Both the position numbers and the translations under genes were made by a program. Below are positions 6,444 to 8,657 of a stretch of DNA of 8,657 bases, piece after piece (position 1 is the first letter of the stretch; every line of letters begins with the position of its first letter). The stretch is from the NCBI GenBank assembly GCA_023256115.1, contig JAGDWU010000010.1, positions 8,973 to 17,629 on the forward strand. Reading direction: 5' to 3'. A model generated the notes under the pieces. The model searched no databases and was not told where the DNA came from. It saw nothing but the letters and a program-made list of their open reading frames with translations. This DNA comes from Candidatus Aenigmatarchaeota archaeon. GTDB lineage: Archaea > Aenigmatarchaeota > Aenigmatarchaeia > CG10238-14 > SpSt-28.

Positions 6444-6827
6444 CTATCTGCGGGAGAGGCGGAAAAGGGGGTATAATATCGATCCTCTCTCTTTCATTTT
6501 TTTAAGTTGAAATTTCAACTTTAGAAAATGGGAAAAATAAGAAGAATAGGGTAACATAATCTTTCCATTTCCATTCAAAATTAATTGATACAAAAAGTCT
6601 AATATAATAAAAGAAATTTCACCACTAGGGAAATAATGCTTTAATTTTGAAGCAGCAGAGATAAAAGACATCAATAAACCTGCAACATGTACACTTACAT
6701 TTTGTTTCCTTAATTTTATGAAGGATGGTAATCTACTAGTTGAAAGAAATTCGTGTATTTCGTTGAGAGAAGGTCTCCTAAGTATTCTAGCTGCTGCAAT
6801 TTTAGTGGGCAAATATTTATAATACAT
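6444..6827 (-). CDS. Hypothetical protein, probably the 5' part of the same frameshifted gene
   Basis: From ATG 6827 this frame gives 127 aa without recognisable family signature. Residues about 1-110 look like a folded domain with hydrophobic helices (VHVAGLLMSFISAASKLKHY, ISFIILDFLYQLILNG). The final 13 residues (GSILYPLFRLSRR) look like out-of-frame translation. Over those same bases, the frame shifted by one nucleotide reads REDRYYTPFSASPADSKQ and runs on into the two-HTH protein. Joining the frames at the GA repeat (6485-6492) would give one protein of about 414 aa. The two pieces share the same minus-strand direction and a similar, relatively G+C-rich composition. If the split is real and not a sequence error, this piece alone would lack the DNA-binding domains. 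A TATA-like aaatttaaaa lies about 20-27 nt before the ATG. Confidence 0.5.
   Translation of the reverse strand: MYYKYLPTKIAAARILRRPSLNEIHEFLSTSRLPSFIKLRKQNVSVHVAGLLMSFISAASKLKHYFPSGEISFIILDFLYQLILNGNGKIMLPYSSYFSHFLKLKFQLKKMKERGSILYPLFRLSRR
6485..6497 (-). other. Likely frameshift site: (GA)4 tract after A7-ATG
   Basis: On the minus strand this stretch reads atgaaagagagagg, directly after seven A. Upstream coding is in one frame and downstream coding is in the +1 frame. A TGA in the downstream frame at the ATG means the shift must occur after it, most simply by loss of one GA unit or gain of one base in the repeat. Confidence 0.45.
6504..6521. repeat. 18-bp perfect palindrome aagttgaaatttcaactt
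   Basis: Both halves (aagttgaaa and tttcaactt) are exact reverse complements with no loop. It lies inside the hypothetical gene, about 10 nt before the putative frameshift site on the coding strand. It encodes KLKFQL there. It could be an operator for the HTH protein or a chance AT-rich dyad. Confidence 0.4.
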
Positions 6828-6842
6828 AATTTAAATATAGTA

Positions 6843-6853
6843 GGTTTTAAATT
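6843..6853 (-). promoter_or_regulatory. Candidate TATA element for the 6827 gene
   Basis: On the minus strand taaatttaaaa lies about 16-26 nt before ATG 6827, roughly where an archaeal TATA box would serve a leaderless or very short leader transcript. A second AT-rich element (tatatttaaat) sits closer to the ATG and would fit a start a few codons downstream. Confidence 0.3.
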
Positions 6854-6893
6854 TAGAGTTTTTACTTATGCGTGATATGCACTATTTAAACGT

Positions 6894-6912
6894 GGTTCCA
6901 TATTTTGGAACT
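6894..6912. repeat. Inverted repeat gttcca-tattt-tggaac
   Basis: A perfect 6-bp dyad with a 5-nt centre (6895-6911), extendable by a G.T pair, lies in the gap upstream of the 6827 gene. It resembles in its ttcc/ggaa halves the dyad in front of the AAA+ ATPase gene (2982-2999). Confidence 0.35.
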
Positions 6913-6969
6913 ATTAACTTTACAATAAATGTTTTATGTTCTTTTTAATTATTTAAATTTTTAACAAAA

Positions 6970-6985
6970 TTAATAAAAAAATTCC
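6970..6985 (-). terminator. T7 tract, candidate terminator of the eS6 - aIF2-gamma - membrane protein operon
   Basis: On the minus strand seven T (6981-6975) occur about 70 nt after the stop of the membrane protein gene and are the longest T-run in this gap. Archaeal polymerase often stops at such tracts. Confidence 0.35.
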
Positions 6986-7047
6986 AAAGTATATCAATTA
7001 CTATTTTCTTTTTAATCTACCTTGAAATTGCAATCTTCAGTATTTCA
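6973..7047 (-). pseudogene. Decayed copy of the 3' end of the aIF2-gamma gene
   Basis: On the minus strand, 7033-7020 reads ttgcaatttcaagg, identical over 14 nt to 7388-7375 in aIF2-gamma (codons for AISR). Similarity continues downstream with about 70 percent identity by eye: aaaaagaa, attgata, tttggaa are shared in the same order and spacing with one 1-nt gap. The CAA (Gln) codon after AISR corresponds to TAG here, so the copy cannot be translated through. It follows the stop of the small membrane protein gene. The remaining 6828-6972 contains promoter-like sequence and one inverted repeat but no gene I can support. Confidence 0.5.
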
Positions 7048-7052
7048 AAATC

Positions 7053-7319
7053 TTAAAGCTTAAATGAAATAATAATTTTAATAAGTAGATATGTCAAAAT
7101 TAGGGGAGTTAAAAATTCAAAAAGGCCTAATAAACGCAAAAAAATCAAAATGTCGAAAAAACCTAAAATTAAAGTTAGTAAATCTAAGGAAATTATCGAT
7201 ATAAAAGCTCTAAAAAGTATTATAGCTGCTAGTAAATATAAAAAAATTGTTCGAATATTAAAAAATAAAGAGATAAATGTTAAAATATCTATAAAGACAA
7301 AAAAATAATAAAGTAACAT
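7053..7319 (-). CDS. Small four-helix integral membrane protein with internal two-fold repeat
   Basis: From ATG 7319 the product is 88 aa, almost entirely hydrophobic, with about four membrane segments (3-20, 23-42, 44-64, 66-86). I cannot name a family. The two halves look alike. FIDILTFISLFFNI (9-22) pairs with FFDILIFLRLLGLF (54-67), and each half ends with a YLL segment before a basic residue (YLLAAIILFR; YLLIK). Such an internal repeat supports real coding. Charged residues (D11, R23, R37, D46, D56, R62, E68) sit at regular places. The ATG is one nucleotide after the aIF2-gamma stop (taa-a-atg), as in an operon. An in-frame TTG at 7343 inside aIF2-gamma would add eight residues. Lys-rich open frames on the + strand here are explained as antisense of Phe-rich (TTT) codons, but that alternative is not excluded. 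Confidence 0.6.
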   Translation of the reverse strand: MLLYYFFVFIDILTFISLFFNIRTIFLYLLAAIILFRAFISIISLDLLTLILGFFDILIFLRLLGLFEFLTPLILTYLLIKIIISFKL

Positions 7320-7320
7320 T

Positions 7321-8547
7321 TTAATAAGTAGTAATTTTTCCAAAACCTATCAATCGCCAACTTCTTTTTATTTGCCTTGAAATTGCAACATTTACATTTA
7401 ATGGAACGATAGGATAATAAAGTTTAAGTTCTATTTTTTCCTTTGTTTTTCTAATCACTTCACCGAGAGTTTTTTGTGTTGCAATGTTTAACATTATTTT
7501 TTCACCAACTTTTAAATCTTCAACTTTTAAATCACTTTCTTCGCCAATTACTTTTTCAAACAAATTATATTCAATTTCAATTTTATTAACTTCATTTTCC
7601 AATTCATTTACTAATCCAACAATTCTACCAGCTAAAAAATCATTTTGCGCTAAGCTCGGATCTAAGGACGTCATTAAACCAACTAATCCGCCTGCGCCCG
7701 CTTCGCTAACATTGTAATTAGATTTTTTAATACTTATTATTTTAGCGACTAATCTTTTGTATTTACTCTCGAATATTAATCCTGGTTTTATTTCTATTTC
7801 ATCATTTTCTTTAAATTTTCCGCTAACTATTGAACCTCCTAGTACTGCGCCTTTTAATTCGTTTATTTTTGTTCCTGGTTTATTTATATCAAAGCTTCTA
7901 ACTACATACATCAAAGGTTTTTTGCTTTCTCTTTTTGGGGTTGGAATGTAATTTTCTATTGCTTCGATCAAATAATGAATGTTAGCATTAAATTGAGCAG
8001 AAATTGGAATTATTGGAGCATTAGAAAATTTTGTATTTTTTATAAATTCTAAAATCTCATTATAATTTTTTATCGCTTGTTCTTTAGTTACTAAATCTAT
8101 TTTGTTTTGAGCTATTACAAGATTGGAAATATTTGAAATTTCTAAAATTTTTAGATGCTCTTTTGTTTGTGGTTGTGGACACTTTTCATTAGCTGCTATT
8201 ACTAAAATAGCTCCATCAAATAATGCGCTAGCTGTTAAAACTGTTGCCATTAATATTTCGTGCCCAGGAGCATCTAAAAAGCTAACAGTTCTTTTAATTT
8301 CAACATCTTTAGAAAAACAATAGGGACAAAAATCTTTATTTGTAAAGTATTTTTGACAATTTTTGCATTGATAAATTGTAGCATCAGCATAACCAAGCTT
8401 AATTGTAATTCCTCTTTTTAATTCTTCGCTATGTTGCAAAGTTAATTTTCCAGTTAAAGCTTTTGTTAAAATTGTTTTTCCATGAGCAACATGCCCAACA
8501 ATTCCTATATTAGCTTCGCTTAATAATTTTTCATTTACTTTGTTCAC
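7321..8547 (-). CDS. eif2g: Translation initiation factor aIF2 subunit gamma
   Basis: The gamma subunit is the GTPase core of the aIF2 heterotrimer, which carries methionylated initiator tRNA to the small subunit. At 408 aa it has the family length (about 410). Motifs: G1 GHVAHGKT (18-25), switch region ELKRGITIKLGYAD (42-55), zinc knuckle with C61-x2-C64 and C74-x2-C77, G3 DAPGH (92-96), G4 NKID (148-151) and G5 SAQ (183-185). Domain II/III motifs include RSFDINKPG, LKGAVLGGSI and AGAGGLVGLMTSLDPSLAQND (split), and it ends RSWRLIGFGKI. The P-loop has Ala21 where archaeal copies usually read GHVDHGKT. The eukaryotic eIF2-gamma form is GHVAHGKS. The start is GTG 8547 (no better in-frame start before the G1 motif), overlapping the eS6 3' end by 17 nt. 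Confidence 0.96.
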   Translation of the reverse strand: MNKVNEKLLSEANIGIVGHVAHGKTILTKALTGKLTLQHSEELKRGITIKLGYADATIYQCKNCQKYFTNKDFCPYCFSKDVEIKRTVSFLDAPGHEILMATVLTASALFDGAILVIAANEKCPQPQTKEHLKILEISNISNLVIAQNKIDLVTKEQAIKNYNEILEFIKNTKFSNAPIIPISAQFNANIHYLIEAIENYIPTPKRESKKPLMYVVRSFDINKPGTKINELKGAVLGGSIVSGKFKENDEIEIKPGLIFESKYKRLVAKIISIKKSNYNVSEAGAGGLVGLMTSLDPSLAQNDFLAGRIVGLVNELENEVNKIEIEYNLFEKVIGEESDLKVEDLKVGEKIMLNIATQKTLGEVIRKTKEKIELKLYYPIVPLNVNVAISRQIKRSWRLIGFGKITTY

Positions 8548-8657
8548 CTTTTTTCTTTTCTAAAAACTTTTTAATTGCTTCAAATTCTTCTAATGGTTTT
8601 TCTCCTTTTTTTACTATTTTTACATTTATTTGTCTTATATCCGAGCTTATTGTATTT
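8531..8657 (-). CDS. rps6e: Small-subunit ribosomal protein eS6 (S6e), C-terminal end (5' part beyond window)
   Basis: The minus-strand frame open from the right edge to TGA at 8533-8531 encodes 41 residues. They begin NTISSDIRQINVKIVKKGEKPLEEF (split 1-12 and 13-25). This matches the archaeal eS6 end RGNTIS.DI.QIN.KV...GEKPLEELF. A further Lys/Glu-rich tail of about 16 residues (ending KKKGEQSK) extends beyond the point where many archaeal eS6 proteins stop. eS6 is a 30S subunit protein. Its neighbour aIF2-gamma starts 17 nt before this stop codon. The eS6 - aIF2-gamma order is a known archaeal arrangement. Confidence 0.88.
   Translation of the reverse strand, partial: NTISSDIRQINVKIVKKGEKPLEEFEAIKKFLEKKKGEQSK

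Noticed and set aside
6444..6490. Locally G+C-rich stretch considered as a tRNA or structured RNA
   Set aside because: No tRNA arms, no CCA or T-loop pattern. Better explained as coding sequence (SASPADSKQ) in the HTH gene's frame.
6868..6948. Plus-strand 26-aa frame starting ATG 6868
   Set aside because: Very short, no well-spaced TATA box, no recognisable sequence.
7091..7308. Plus-strand Lys-rich small frames (ATG 7091, 37 aa; ATG 7150, 52 aa)
   Set aside because: They read as AAA-for-TTT antisense of the membrane protein gene, which has an internal repeat and operon-like spacing. They cannot be fully excluded.
7799..7805. Minus-strand atgatga resembling a box C of a C/D guide RNA
   Set aside because: It is the in-frame coding sequence for NDE in aIF2-gamma, with no matching box D context.
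7484..8323. Three plus-strand frames (7484-7717, 7757-7951, 8123-8323)
   Set aside because: Antisense to aIF2-gamma, whose GTPase motifs are complete.
1..8657. CRISPR array, tRNA/rRNA genes, transposase or integrase
   Set aside because: No regularly spaced repeats, no cloverleaf-like sequence, and no recombinase or transposase motifs seen on either strand.

Overview
The window is from a low-GC archaeon. The genes are archaeal/eukaryotic-type information-processing genes: the last part of SBDS, three exosome subunits (Rrp4, Rrp41, Rrp42), ribosomal proteins eL39, uS17 and eS6, a beta-CASP RNase, and the gamma subunit of initiation factor aIF2. The base composition is very AT-rich, and Arg is mostly AGA. 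eL39 and uS17 stand outside the clusters they usually occupy in archaea. Together with the small proteins and tight packing, this would suit a reduced (for example DPANN or nanoarchaeal-type) genome. That lineage guess is an inference and is not proven by the window.

Layout. Positions 1-2343 (+) are an SBDS-rrp4-rrp41-rrp42 operon with 7-8 nt overlaps at every junction. It ends in a T-run that lies inside the convergent eL39 gene (2340-2510, -). uS17 (2532-2861, +) diverges from eL39 across only 21 nt. After a 172-nt gap with a good archaeal promoter and a perfect 7-bp inverted repeat comes an AAA+/DUF4143-type ATPase (3034-4290, +). It converges on a beta-CASP metallo-beta-lactamase RNase (4297-5550, -). 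Positions 5585-6827 (-) hold two reading frames, a two-HTH DNA-binding protein and an unrecognised N-terminal piece. They read like one ~414-residue gene broken by a frameshift, and their base composition is visibly richer in G+C than the neighbours. Positions 6828-7052 carry no supported gene but contain a small inverted repeat and a decayed copy of the 3' end of the aIF2-gamma gene. From 7053 to the right edge (-) runs an eS6 - aIF2-gamma - small membrane protein operon.

How the genes work together. The left operon couples ribosome maturation (SBDS) to 3'-to-5' RNA turnover (the exosome ring Rrp41/Rrp42 with cap protein Rrp4). The beta-CASP RNase would add endonuclease or 5'-3' activity. 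eS6, uS17, eL39 and aIF2-gamma are translation components. The AAA+ ATPase, the broken HTH gene and the region beside aIF2-gamma are the accessory parts.

No complete novel system such as a defence island or CRISPR is visible. The observations most worth checking are the split HTH gene, the tiny two-repeat membrane protein one nucleotide after aIF2-gamma, and the degenerate aIF2-gamma 3'-end duplication beside it.
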